A stretch of DNA of 64,000 nucleotides, taken from assembly GCA_030606335.1 (NCBI GenBank), contig JAUWGP010000001.1, forward strand, positions 1 to 64,000, in the 5' to 3' direction. The notes beneath the pieces were generated by a model. It did not search any database, was not told the DNA's origin, and saw nothing but the letters and a program-made list of their open reading frames with translations. The DNA comes from Caldifarciminota bacterium (GTDB lineage Bacteria; Hydrothermota; UBA3073). Numbering within the stretch: position 1 is the stretch's first letter; every line of letters begins with the position of its first letter. This document shows, piece by piece, positions 1 to 7,903 of the stretch. Position numbers and translations under genes: made by a program.

Positions 1-158
1 AAAATTAGCAATTGGCAGTTTAAAGATGTTTTTCGTAAATTTATAATTTTGCATTGCTAATTTATAATTTTGCATTGATTCTTCTGTGGCTCCCCTGTTA
101 AATAAAGTACCAGAGATGATTACTTGTACTTAATTTTGTAAATATTTAACAGGGTGAA
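1..158. repeat. Direct repeat copy 1 (with 481-634)
   Basis: About 150 bases starting aaaattagcaattg and ending in cagggtgaatc are repeated almost identically at 481-634. Differences are a short internal duplication (tttataattttgcattg) here, a tagcaattagcag insert in the other copy, and a single substitution in the 62-bp element. Recent duplication is inferred from the high identity. Confidence 0.85.
93..154. repeat. 62-bp inverted-end element, copy 1
   Basis: The element begins CCCTGTTAAATA and ends TATTTAACAGGG, a perfect 12-bp terminal inverted repeat, and is exactly 62 bp long. Further copies of the same length are at 566-627, 30058-30119 (opposite orientation) and 51583-51644. No protein is encoded. 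It resembles a miniature non-autonomous element, but no mobilising enzyme is visible in the window. Confidence 0.8.
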
Positions 159-192
159 TCAAAAACAAGGACTAAAATTAACCACAGATTCA

Positions 193-218
193 CCCTGTGA
201 AATATCTATTTCACGGGG
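193..218. repeat. 26-bp palindrome related to the 62-bp element ends
   Basis: CCCTGTGAAATA, then TC, then TATTTCACGGGG. The arms match the ends of the 62-bp element with one or two changes, as if the interior had been lost. A diverged relative (cctgtgaaat...tatttaacgggg) lies at about 58553-58581. Confidence 0.65.
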
Positions 219-480
219 TAAACACAAATGTTCAAAGATAAATAAAAACTTTGAAGTAAGAAACAATCAGCGTTAATCTGCGTCAGAGAAAATAGAAGTC
301 ATCCGTGTTAATCAGCGTTAAAAAAACAGAGAAATATTAGGTAAAGCAATTAGTCTTATCCGTGAGATTCCGTATCATTTCCATACATATCCTGTGGAAT
401 GGATCTTGAGATTAATAAGAGGTCACAGAGGAGAGAAAGGGGAAGAGAGATGAGAGAGAAGGGATGTAAAGAAACAATGT

Positions 481-634
481 AAAATTAGCAATTGACAGTT
501 AGCAATTAGCAGTTTAAAGATGTTTTTCGTAAATTTATAATTTTGCATTGATTCTTCTGTGGCTCCCCTGTTAAATAAAGTACCAGAGATGATTACTTGT
601 ACTTAATTTTGTAACTATTTAACAGGGTGAATCT
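481..634. repeat. Direct repeat copy 2 (with 1-158)
   Basis: Second copy of the block at 1-158. It includes the 62-bp element at 566-627 and ends about 45 bases before the frr start codon, so the frr leader, and any promoter in it, lies within or just after repeat sequence. Confidence 0.85.
566..627. repeat. 62-bp inverted-end element, copy 2
   Basis: CCCTGTTAAATA...TATTTAACAGGG, 62 bp, same orientation as the copy at 93-154 and nearly identical to it inside. It lies 51 bases upstream of the frr start codon. Confidence 0.8.
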
Positions 635-678
635 GTGGTTAGATTTTGCACACTACCATATTACCAACAAGGAGGTTT

Positions 679-1236
679 ATGCATAATAAAATATACATTG
701 AGACAGAGAAAAAGATGAAAAAGACCGTTGAGATTCTGAGGAATGAATTGGTGAAGATTCGTACGGGTAGAGCCAATCCTGGTCTCGTTGAGGATATCAA
801 GGTCGAATCCTATGGAACACAAGTTCCTCTATCTCAATTAACAAGTATAACAGTACCTGAACCAAGGCAGCTTTTGGTAAGACCCTGGGATAAAAATTTA
901 CTTGCAGATATAGAAAAGGCAATCCAAAAATCAGGTTTGGGACTTACACCCAGCTCGGATGGTGTGGTCATTAGATTAAACCTTCCACCACTTACAGAGG
1001 AAAACCGTCAAAATATCTCTAAACTTGTTCATAAGATAGGCGAGGAGAACAAAATTGCTATTCGTAATATAAGGAGGCAGTCAATAGAAACTATAAAACA
1101 AATGAAAAATGACAAAGAGATATCAGAGGATAATGAGAAGAAAATGGAGAAAGAGATACAAAAACTAACAGATATTTATGTCGAAGAAATAGACAATATA
1201 TTAATGAGCAAGGATAAAGAGATATTGGAGAGTTAA
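679..1236 (+). CDS. frr: Ribosome recycling factor
   Basis: Cytoplasmic factor that, with EF-G, splits the post-termination ribosome for reuse. Starting at ATG 679 the protein is 185 residues, the standard length of the family. The frame stays open back to a TTG at 646, but AAGGAGG at 669-675 sits directly before ATG 679, so the longer start is rejected. Family segments visible are the N-terminal helix with IRTGRANP (about residues 27-34), YGTQVPLSQL (45-54), RPWDK, and NLPPLTEENR; the C-terminal third is charged helix, as expected for the three-helix bundle. The stop shares one base with the uppS start (TAATG), so frr, uppS and cdsA form a translationally coupled run. Confidence 0.97.
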   Translation: MHNKIYIETEKKMKKTVEILRNELVKIRTGRANPGLVEDIKVESYGTQVPLSQLTSITVPEPRQLLVRPWDKNLLADIEKAIQKSGLGLTPSSDGVVIRLNLPPLTEENRQNISKLVHKIGEENKIAIRNIRRQSIETIKQMKNDKEISEDNEKKMEKEIQKLTDIYVEEIDNILMSKDKEILES

Positions 1237-1958
1237 TGAGACTCAGTCGCAATAATTTAAATATCGGAAAAGAGAAGCTGCCACGTCACATCGCTATAAT
1301 AATGGATGGAAATGGGAGATGGGCAAAGAGACGAAAACTACCAAGAATCGAGGGTCACAGACAGGGAGTCAAACGCACAAGACAAATAGTAGAGACTTGT
1401 GGAAAGCTGGATATTGATTATCTTACAATATTTTCTTTCTCGATAGAAAACTGGTCACGCCCCATAGAAGAGGTGAATTTTCTGATGAATCTCTTTGAAG
1501 AAACAATAAAACTACAGGTGCCTGATCTTCTCAAGAATAATGTAAGAATAAGATTCATTGGAAGGTTTGATAATATACCCGAACATGTTATGAAGACAAT
1601 AAGATGGGGAGAGGCAAAGACTAAGGGCTGCACCGGATTAAAACTCATAGTTGCCATATCATATGGTGGAATGTCTGAGGTTGTTGACGCAGTTAAAAAA
1701 ATAATCGATAAGGGCATACCATCTCACGAAATAGACGAGAAATCATTTCACAAATTTCTATATGCTCCTGATGTTCCATTCCCTGATCTTCTTATCCGCA
1801 CTTCTGGTGAGTACAGGTTGTCCAATTTTCTTATATATCAAACAGCTTACTCGGAACTCTGGATTACAAAGACCCTGTGGCCAGATTTTACACCATCCCT
1901 TCTCTTGAAGGCAATCTCGGATTATAAGAACAGAGAGAGACGATTCGGAGGAGTATGA
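1236..1958 (+). CDS. uppS: Isoprenyl transferase (undecaprenyl diphosphate synthase)
   Basis: Condenses isopentenyl diphosphate onto farnesyl diphosphate to make the C55 carrier lipid for peptidoglycan and LPS. 240 residues, typical for cis-prenyltransferases. The N-terminal signature IAIIMDGNGRWAKRR (about residues 19-33) holds the catalytic Asp 24. FSFSIENWSRP and the C-terminal RTSGEYRLSNFL and ELW segments are the other family motifs. The start overlaps the frr stop by one base and the stop overlaps the cdsA start by four (ATGA). It works in the same envelope-lipid programme as cdsA, dxr (isoprenoid precursor) and rseP downstream. Confidence 0.96.
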   Translation: MRLSRNNLNIGKEKLPRHIAIIMDGNGRWAKRRKLPRIEGHRQGVKRTRQIVETCGKLDIDYLTIFSFSIENWSRPIEEVNFLMNLFEETIKLQVPDLLKNNVRIRFIGRFDNIPEHVMKTIRWGEAKTKGCTGLKLIVAISYGGMSEVVDAVKKIIDKGIPSHEIDEKSFHKFLYAPDVPFPDLLIRTSGEYRLSNFLIYQTAYSELWITKTLWPDFTPSLLLKAISDYKNRERRFGGV

Positions 1959-2782
1959 AAAACAATCTATTCTACAGGATACTAACCTCTGTGTTATTTA
2001 TTCCTGTACTCGTATATATAGCAAGAGAAGGCAACATTCCTTTTTTAGTATTAGTTGAACTTGGAATATTATTATCAAGTTACGAGTTTTTCACTATTCT
2101 TGAAATAAAGGGTCTTAATCCACATAAGAGCCTTGGTATTATAGCAGCGGTTTTACTTGGACTGAACGCATACTTTGCCAGTTATTTTTTCACCCTGACA
2201 ACTCTTACAATTCTCTTTATTCTACTATCGATACCTGAGCTAACAAGGATAGATCCTGATAGGGCAATATATCATATATCTACTACCTTCTTCGGTGTAA
2301 TATATACAGGATGGCTTTTCTCCCATCTAATACTTCTCAGGGAGCTTCCCGTTCATAAGGGGGGAGATTACAGCCTTGGTCTATCTTATGCAATGCTGCC
2401 ATTTGTTATAGCCTGGACAGGTGACACTTTTGCATTTTTTATTGGCAGCAAACTCGGAAGACACAAGCTGTTGAAAAGGGTAAGTCCTTCAAAATCATGG
2501 GAGGGTACTATTGGAGGTGGTCTGGCCTCTATAGCAGCACTATTTGTAATGCGGACATTTTACGCACAATATCTAACTGTCTTTGATACGATTGTTTTAG
2601 GTATTTTAGGTTACTCCATCGCCGTAGTTGGAGATCTTATAGAATCCCTACTAAAGAGGGATGCAAAACTCAAGGATGTTTCAAGTTCAATTCCTGGGCA
2701 TGGAGGCGTACTTGACAGATTTGATTCTATTTTATTTACTGCCCCATTAGTATATTATTATCTTCGATTGTTTGTTATATAA
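1955..2782 (+). CDS. cdsA: Phosphatidate cytidylyltransferase (CDP-diglyceride synthase)
   Basis: Integral membrane enzyme making CDP-diacylglycerol from phosphatidate and CTP for phospholipid synthesis. 275 residues with many hydrophobic segments. The family signature lies near the C-terminus, from about S231 to D257 (SLLKRDAKLKD, then PGHGGVLDRFD), and WTGDTFAFFIGSKLGRHKL with SPSKSWEG precedes it. The start lies within the last codons of uppS (ATGA overlap), so it is co-translated. After the stop comes a 188-bp spacer with a palindromic repeat before dxr. Confidence 0.95.
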   Translation: MKNNLFYRILTSVLFIPVLVYIAREGNIPFLVLVELGILLSSYEFFTILEIKGLNPHKSLGIIAAVLLGLNAYFASYFFTLTTLTILFILLSIPELTRIDPDRAIYHISTTFFGVIYTGWLFSHLILLRELPVHKGGDYSLGLSYAMLPFVIAWTGDTFAFFIGSKLGRHKLLKRVSPSKSWEGTIGGGLASIAALFVMRTFYAQYLTVFDTIVLGILGYSIAVVGDLIESLLKRDAKLKDVSSSIPGHGGVLDRFDSILFTAPLVYYYLRLFVI

Positions 2783-2832
2783 ATCTTTTATATGATTAGA
2801 AAAATTTGATGGTAAAAACCCTTATTTGATAG

Positions 2833-2880
2833 GATGAGATTGCCACGCTCTCCGTCAAACGACGGACTCGCAATGACAGG
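2833..2880. repeat. gattgc/gcaatgac palindromic spacer repeat
   Basis: Reads gatgagattgccacgctc, then a ccgtcaaacgacgg palindrome, then actcgcaatgacagg. This is one member of a family whose consensus is gtcattgcgag - variable palindrome - gtggcaatctcat. A degenerate second half follows at 2888-2920. At least ten clearer copies lie in other spacers of the window. Confidence 0.75.
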
Positions 2881-2970
2881 TACCCGGGATGAAATTGCCG
2901 TGTCATGATTAATTTCGGGACTTAAAATGACTTATTCCTTTTAGTTATTTTCATAAATTAATTTAAAAGT

Positions 2971-4107
2971 ATGTATAAAATCGCAATACTTGGGTCCACC
3001 GGGTCTATTGGTACCCTAACACTTGAGGTCATATCACATCTTGGGAGAGATTTTAAGGTTACCGCCTTATCAACAAACTCTAATATAGAGCTGCTTCAAG
3101 AGCAAATTAACAGGTTTTCTCCTGAGGTGGTCTGCATAAGTAATGAATCTGAATTTAGAACCACAAGAATCAGAGGGGTTAGATTGCTTACAGGAAGAGA
3201 TGGCCTTGCTGAAATTGCAGCTGGAGAGTCTGATATTATAGTTAATGCACTTGTTGGAGCTGTAGGTATTTATCCCACAATAACGGCTCTTGAGTCTAAA
3301 AAACGGGTGTGTCTGGCAAATAAGGAAACTCTTGTATCATTTGGAGACATCATAATGGATACTGCAAGGAAATATGGTGGAGAGATACTACCTATAGATT
3401 CTGAGCATTCTGCTATACATCAGTGCATCCAGACCGACAAAAGAAAGGTTGCTGAGATTATTCTTACTGCATCCGGAGGACCATTCAGGCAGTCAGTTAT
3501 AAATGAAAACATAACACCAAAAGATACCCTGGCACATCCTGTTTGGAAAATGGGTAAAAAGGTGACAGTGGATTCAGCTACTCTCATGAATAAGGGTTTG
3601 GAGGTAATAGAGGCAATAAGACTTTTTAAAATAGCACCTGAAAACATCAGCGTTTTAATACATCCACAATCAATAATTCACTCCATGATCAGATTCGCTG
3701 ATAATTCAATTCTGGCACAGCTTTCTTTACCTGATATGAGACTTCCTATCCAGTATGCACTAACGTACCCGGAGAGGTTTCCTTCTTTAGTTGAACCTCT
3801 CAATCTGGCAAAGGTGAAAACCCTCGAATTTGAGCCTCCTAATAAAGAAAAATTTCCGTGTCTTTCTTTAGCATACAGGGCAATTTCTGAAGGTGGAACT
3901 ATGCCAGCTGTTCTATCTGCATCAGACGAAGTCTGTGTTAATTCTTTTCTAACAAAAAAAATAACACTGCCAGATATTTCAAGGATAATTACTCAGGTAA
4001 TGGAGAGACATAATGTTATGAACATTCCAACCTTTAAGGAGATTGAAGAGGCTGACAGGTGGGCACGGGGAGAAACACTGAAGGTCATAGAGAGTTTAAA
4101 TCAATAA
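2971..4107 (+). CDS. dxr: 1-deoxy-D-xylulose 5-phosphate reductoisomerase
   Basis: Second step of the non-mevalonate isoprenoid pathway, converting DXP to MEP with NADPH and a divalent metal in the cytoplasm. 378 residues, the usual length being 380-400. Visible are the nucleotide-binding GSTGSIG at residues 8-14, ANKETLVSFG (116-125), the metal site PIDSEHSA (141-148, Asp 143 and Glu 145) and MNKGLEVIEA (206-215). It supplies precursor for uppS upstream and is followed 15 bases later by rseP, the usual dxr-rseP pairing. Confidence 0.96.
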   Translation: MYKIAILGSTGSIGTLTLEVISHLGRDFKVTALSTNSNIELLQEQINRFSPEVVCISNESEFRTTRIRGVRLLTGRDGLAEIAAGESDIIVNALVGAVGIYPTITALESKKRVCLANKETLVSFGDIIMDTARKYGGEILPIDSEHSAIHQCIQTDKRKVAEIILTASGGPFRQSVINENITPKDTLAHPVWKMGKKVTVDSATLMNKGLEVIEAIRLFKIAPENISVLIHPQSIIHSMIRFADNSILAQLSLPDMRLPIQYALTYPERFPSLVEPLNLAKVKTLEFEPPNKEKFPCLSLAYRAISEGGTMPAVLSASDEVCVNSFLTKKITLPDISRIITQVMERHNVMNIPTFKEIEEADRWARGETLKVIESLNQ

Positions 4108-4122
4108 CAATCATTATATAAT

Positions 4123-5388
4123 ATGGCTATTCTATTAAATATTGCGGGCGCTATAATTGCACTTTCTATAATTATTGTATCGCATGAATTCGGACACTTT
4201 CTGGCTGCAAAGCGATCAGGAATCGGTGTACCAGAGTTTTCTATGGGATTTGGTCCCAGGCTCTTTGGTTGGGAAAGAGGTGAAACTAAATATAGTTTAC
4301 GACTTATACCATTTGGAGGTTATATAAAAATGGCAGGAGAGCAGCCTGTGACAACAACAGGTAGTGATAGGGAGTTTCTATCGAAACCACCAATAATAAG
4401 GACAATAGTCATATTCCTGGGTCCTTTCTTTAACTTTATACTTGCAGTAGTATTTTTCTCCTTCATAAATCTCTTCTTTGGAATTGGAACAATTGGTAAT
4501 ACAGTCATAAATGATGCTCCAAAAGTTACAGGGTTAGAGAAGTATGATAGAATATTATCCATAAATAACGTACCAGTATCTGACTGGTGGGAAATAGAAA
4601 AGGCTGTGAAGAGAAACTACGATAATACAATAACACTTCTCAGAGATAGTGACACCCTTACTTACACTGCAGCAGATACATATCTCGATAGTGTAGTTCC
4701 TCTCGTGCCATCAATTCTGGGGGACATCGAAAGGAATGGTCCTGCCTACAGGTTTGGTCTTAAAAAAGAAGATAGAGTAATTCAGATTAGCGATGTAGAG
4801 ATTTCCGACTGGCAGACCATGGTAAATATAATCCGGGAAAGTCCTGGTGATACTCTTGCAGTAGTATTCGTAAGATCATCAGATACACTCACGACAACGG
4901 TAGTACCAGAGGGTCGAGAAGCGATAATTGGTGATGAAGTAAAAAAAATAGGAATGATAGGCGTAGCAGTACATATGAAGAGAAAGAATTTAGGGTTATA
5001 CTCCTTCTATCAGGGTCTAAAGGATACAGGTGCAACAATATGGCTTACTGTTTCATTCCTGAAGCAACTTTTTACCGGCAAGATGTCTCCAAAACAACTT
5101 GGAGGCCCGTTGGCTATAATACAGTTTGCAGGACAAACTCTATCCTGGGGAATTCCTTCTTTTCTCTCATTTATTGCCTTTCTTTCCTGTCAGCTTGGGA
5201 TTCTGAATCTCCTCCCATTTCCACCCCTTGATGGTGGTAATCTTCTGCTAATCCTTATTGAGAAAATAACTCGAAAACGTCCATCAGAAAAAATTTCCTT
5301 AATCATTCAGATGGTCGGCTTTGCGCTTTTACTATTATTCATGTTGTATGTTACGATGAATGATATAACAAGGTTTTTCAGACGCTAA
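4123..5388 (+). CDS. rseP: RIP site-2 metalloprotease, RseP family
   Basis: Inner-membrane zinc protease that cuts transmembrane substrates such as anti-sigma factors or signal-peptide remnants. 421 residues. The zinc motif HEFGH is at residues 21-25 in the first membrane helix. The C-terminal metal segment NLLPFPPLDGG (about 362-372, Asp 370) lies in a later helix, and GGPLAI precedes it. Two PDZ-like segments lie between (about 130-200 and 205-260, the second with FGLKKEDRVIQI). The last four bases overlap the convergent RNase HII/kinase gene on the other strand. Confidence 0.95.
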   Translation: MAILLNIAGAIIALSIIIVSHEFGHFLAAKRSGIGVPEFSMGFGPRLFGWERGETKYSLRLIPFGGYIKMAGEQPVTTTGSDREFLSKPPIIRTIVIFLGPFFNFILAVVFFSFINLFFGIGTIGNTVINDAPKVTGLEKYDRILSINNVPVSDWWEIEKAVKRNYDNTITLLRDSDTLTYTAADTYLDSVVPLVPSILGDIERNGPAYRFGLKKEDRVIQISDVEISDWQTMVNIIRESPGDTLAVVFVRSSDTLTTTVVPEGREAIIGDEVKKIGMIGVAVHMKRKNLGLYSFYQGLKDTGATIWLTVSFLKQLFTGKMSPKQLGGPLAIIQFAGQTLSWGIPSFLSFIAFLSCQLGILNLLPFPPLDGGNLLLILIEKITRKRPSEKISLIIQMVGFALLLLFMLYVTMNDITRFFRR

Positions 5389-6512
5389 CCTTTAGATTTC
5401 ATTCTAAACGCCTTTCTGCTGCTTCTTGATTTTTTCCTAACACCCTCATATACTGGTATCGAATAAATAATAGAACCAAGTCCCTTCTTAAGTTCATCGA
5501 GCTCCATCTTGTGTTCTATAAAAACTACACTATCAGGATTTATAAGTTTTATTTTTGACCTTTTGAAATTGAGGTCTCTGATATATCCAGAGGTATCAAT
5601 TATAAGCAAATCAACCTGTGGAACCTTCTTCTTAAACCATTCAATACCTGTAAGTATCCTCTCTTCACATCCACTGGGTGAAAGACTAAAAACAGGAAAG
5701 GTTAACAAAGGACTTATCTGCTCAAGCCTTCGTATCCTTTTATCTGCTACACCAAAACCAAGTGTTCCTGGGGGACCTATATGAGATTGACCAGGGTCCA
5801 GATCCAACACTCCAACTGCCAAACCTTTCTTTATTCCAATATTTACCAGCTCCCTGGCAAATTCTGTCTTTCCCGTATCTCTCCCACCAACAATCATAAT
5901 TTTTCCCTTCCTCACTATTACATCTCTAACTGGCTGCCATCTCTTCCTTATTATTTCGGGATATCTATACCATTCGGAGATAAACACCTGTGTTTTACTA
6001 TCCCCAGGATAGCCTGAACCAAAATCCCCATATATGCTGTGTAAATTGCTTATCAACCTATCCCTTTCCACCTTTGCGAGTATAGATGCAGCACTGACAC
6101 AGGGAAAAATATCATCTGCATGACTTTTCGCTACTATTGGTATATCCTTCTGGATTGCTTTCCTTAACCTATCTATGAATTTATATCTTGAGTTTTCTGC
6201 CACGGGTACATCCAAAAATACAGTTTCTGCGTCAGCTTCCCTTATTATTGAGGCAGCAGCTTCCAATTCAAGTGTGTTGAGATTCTTTCTATCAATAAGA
6301 GACACTGAAATTTCCGCTATCCAGTATCTCATTACGCTCTCTTTAATCTGAGGCTCAAGCAATTCCCGTCTACTTGAGGATAATTTCTTTGAATCTCGAA
6401 CTCCTAAGCTTTTAAGTCTATCTTCTGTCATATCATCATACAAAACACCTGCCATAATCATTGGACCTATGGCTGGTCCTCTGCCTGCCTCATCTATTCC
6501 AATAATTTTCAT
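5385..6512 (-). CDS. rnhB: RNase HII fused to a Clp1-like polynucleotide kinase domain
   Basis: Two enzymes in one 375-residue frame. Residues 1-200 are ribonuclease HII, which cuts RNA in RNA-DNA hybrids: GIDEAGRGPAIGPM with Asp 7 and Glu 8, LDVPV with Asp 101, and SHADDIFPCVSAASILAKVE with the fourth acidic residue at 133 or 134. Residues 203-350 look like the P-loop domain of Clp1/Grc3 5'-hydroxyl polynucleotide kinases: Walker A GGRDTGKT (209-216), DLDPGQSHIGPPGTLG (237-252), and IIDTSGYI (305-311) with a following KRSKI helix. A basic tail (KKSRSSRKAFRMKSKG) ends the protein. Both motif sets look intact and there is no internal stop. The kinase assignment is from motif pattern only. It is the last gene of a minus-strand operon, 24 bases after the phosphorylase. 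Confidence 0.9.
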   Translation of the reverse strand: MKIIGIDEAGRGPAIGPMIMAGVLYDDMTEDRLKSLGVRDSKKLSSSRRELLEPQIKESVMRYWIAEISVSLIDRKNLNTLELEAAASIIREADAETVFLDVPVAENSRYKFIDRLRKAIQKDIPIVAKSHADDIFPCVSAASILAKVERDRLISNLHSIYGDFGSGYPGDSKTQVFISEWYRYPEIIRKRWQPVRDVIVRKGKIMIVGGRDTGKTEFARELVNIGIKKGLAVGVLDLDPGQSHIGPPGTLGFGVADKRIRRLEQISPLLTFPVFSLSPSGCEERILTGIEWFKKKVPQVDLLIIDTSGYIRDLNFKRSKIKLINPDSVVFIEHKMELDELKKGLGSIIYSIPVYEGVRKKSRSSRKAFRMKSKG

Positions 6513-6536
6513 GATAATTAATAATGTCTGATTGAA

Positions 6537-7838
6537 TTACAACTTTTCTATTATCATATGTTCCTTGGGCAATGGTTCTCTACCAAATTTGAAAGCTGAG
6601 AGGATTGATTCTTTGACTATTTTAATTCGTTCCCTTATCTTATCTTTATTTTTCAAATCCCCACAAACATCCTCCTTCCAGTAAATAGAGGCAAGTATAT
6701 CCCCTTTTTCAATCCAATCTCCTACCTTCTTCTGAAATATAATCCCCTCAGACAGTTCCTCGGTTGTCACGGCAATTCTTCCTATCCCCTCTGTATCCAT
6801 ATCTACTATATAGGCACCCCTATTTGCTAAAATATCCTCTCTGGTACAATCTTCAAGCAGTTTTTCCGGGATATCAATATATGAAACATCTCCTCTCTGA
6901 AATTCCACAAACTCCTTGAATTTCTTTAGTGCACTTCCATCTCTTATCTTCTCTACAAGTTTAATATCTTTTAAACCAGCAAGGTCAACTATTGCCTGTG
7001 ACAATGTTAGTGTAACATCCATTAAATCAGAAGGATATTCCTCTCCTCTGAGAACTCTAATTGCCTCGTATACTTCAACACCTGAACCGACTGCCTTTCC
7101 AAGAGGTATATTCATATTGGTTAATAATGAATTTATCTTTATCCCCATCCTTCTGGCAACATCCATAATTGATTCGGCAAGCCTGAGGGCGTTATCTCTT
7201 GTCTTCATAAATGCACCCTTACCTACCTTTATGTCCATAACAAGACCATCAATATCCTCTGACAGCTTCTTGGAGAGTATACTTGATGTTATCAGTGGAA
7301 TGGATCCCACCGTTCCAGTCTTATCTCTAAGTGAGTAAAACTTCTTATCTGCTGGAGCAATTCTTTCTGTCTGTCCTGCAATGACCATACCTATATCTCT
7401 TATTCCTTTCTCTATTTCCTCATTAGATAGATAAACCTGCATTTTTGGTATCGACTCGAGCTTGTTCAGGGTACCACCAGTATGTCCCAGAGACCTTCCC
7501 GAGAGCATGGGAACTGCAATACCACAGGATGATATGAGAGGTGCAAGAAGAAGAGAAACCTTATCTCCAACACCACCAGTGGAGTGTTTATCAAACTTTT
7601 GTCGAGAAATACGTAAGTTAAGTTTCTCGCCACTTTCTATCATACTCTTGGTAAGAGCAAAGGTCTCCTCTACATCCATATCATTTAGAAAAATCGCCAT
7701 CAGGAGTGCCGAGGTCATATAATCGGGTATCTCTCCATTTACAACACCTTTTACAAACCAATCAATATCGTCTGAAGAAAGTGCTTTTGAATCCCTCTTT
7801 CTGGCTATTATATCCAGGGTATACCTTTCACTATCCAT
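6537..7838 (-). CDS. pdp: Pyrimidine-nucleoside (thymidine) phosphorylase
   Basis: Phosphorolysis of thymidine/uridine to base plus (deoxy)ribose 1-phosphate, for nucleoside salvage in the cytoplasm. 433 residues, the length of the bacterial PyNP/DeoA family. The phosphate-binding KHSTGGVGDK is at residues 84-93 and the family signature region SGRSLGHTGGTLNKLESIP at 113-131. Two positions differ from the usual form GRGLGHTGGTLDKLESIPG: Ser replaces Gly after Arg and Asn replaces Asp. It is third in the operon, between an Lpt permease and the RNase HII fusion. No other deoxyribose salvage genes are nearby. Confidence 0.93.
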   Translation of the reverse strand: MDSERYTLDIIARKRDSKALSSDDIDWFVKGVVNGEIPDYMTSALLMAIFLNDMDVEETFALTKSMIESGEKLNLRISRQKFDKHSTGGVGDKVSLLLAPLISSCGIAVPMLSGRSLGHTGGTLNKLESIPKMQVYLSNEEIEKGIRDIGMVIAGQTERIAPADKKFYSLRDKTGTVGSIPLITSSILSKKLSEDIDGLVMDIKVGKGAFMKTRDNALRLAESIMDVARRMGIKINSLLTNMNIPLGKAVGSGVEVYEAIRVLRGEEYPSDLMDVTLTLSQAIVDLAGLKDIKLVEKIRDGSALKKFKEFVEFQRGDVSYIDIPEKLLEDCTREDILANRGAYIVDMDTEGIGRIAVTTEELSEGIIFQKKVGDWIEKGDILASIYWKEDVCGDLKNKDKIRERIKIVKESILSAFKFGREPLPKEHMIIEKL

Positions 7839-7903
7839 AATATCTCCTTAAATACTGAAAATCCCTACTATCTAACTATCCAACTTACCAACTATACCCT
7901 CTC

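Larger units (their letters stand above)
1..678. other. Repeat-filled spacer upstream of frr
   Basis: No coding frame is supported here. The stretch is built from repeats: a block at 1-158 recurs at 481-634, each block contains one 62-bp element with inverted ends, and a related 26-bp palindrome lies at 193-218. Between them are AT-rich words of the kind seen in other spacers of the window (accacagatt, gcgttaatctgcgt). The rpsB-tsf-pyrH genes that often precede frr are not present in this window. No consensus promoter for frr could be read. Confidence 0.7.

Noticed and set aside
646..678. N-terminal extension of frr from TTG 646
   Set aside because: AAGGAGG directly precedes ATG 679 and the shorter protein has exactly the family length; the extension falls in repeat-flanked spacer sequence.
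5385..6512. RNase HII/kinase gene as two genes joined by a missed stop
   Set aside because: The frame is continuous, the linker (about residues 185-203) is plausible, and no second start with a ribosome site is visible at the domain border; this can still be checked in relatives.
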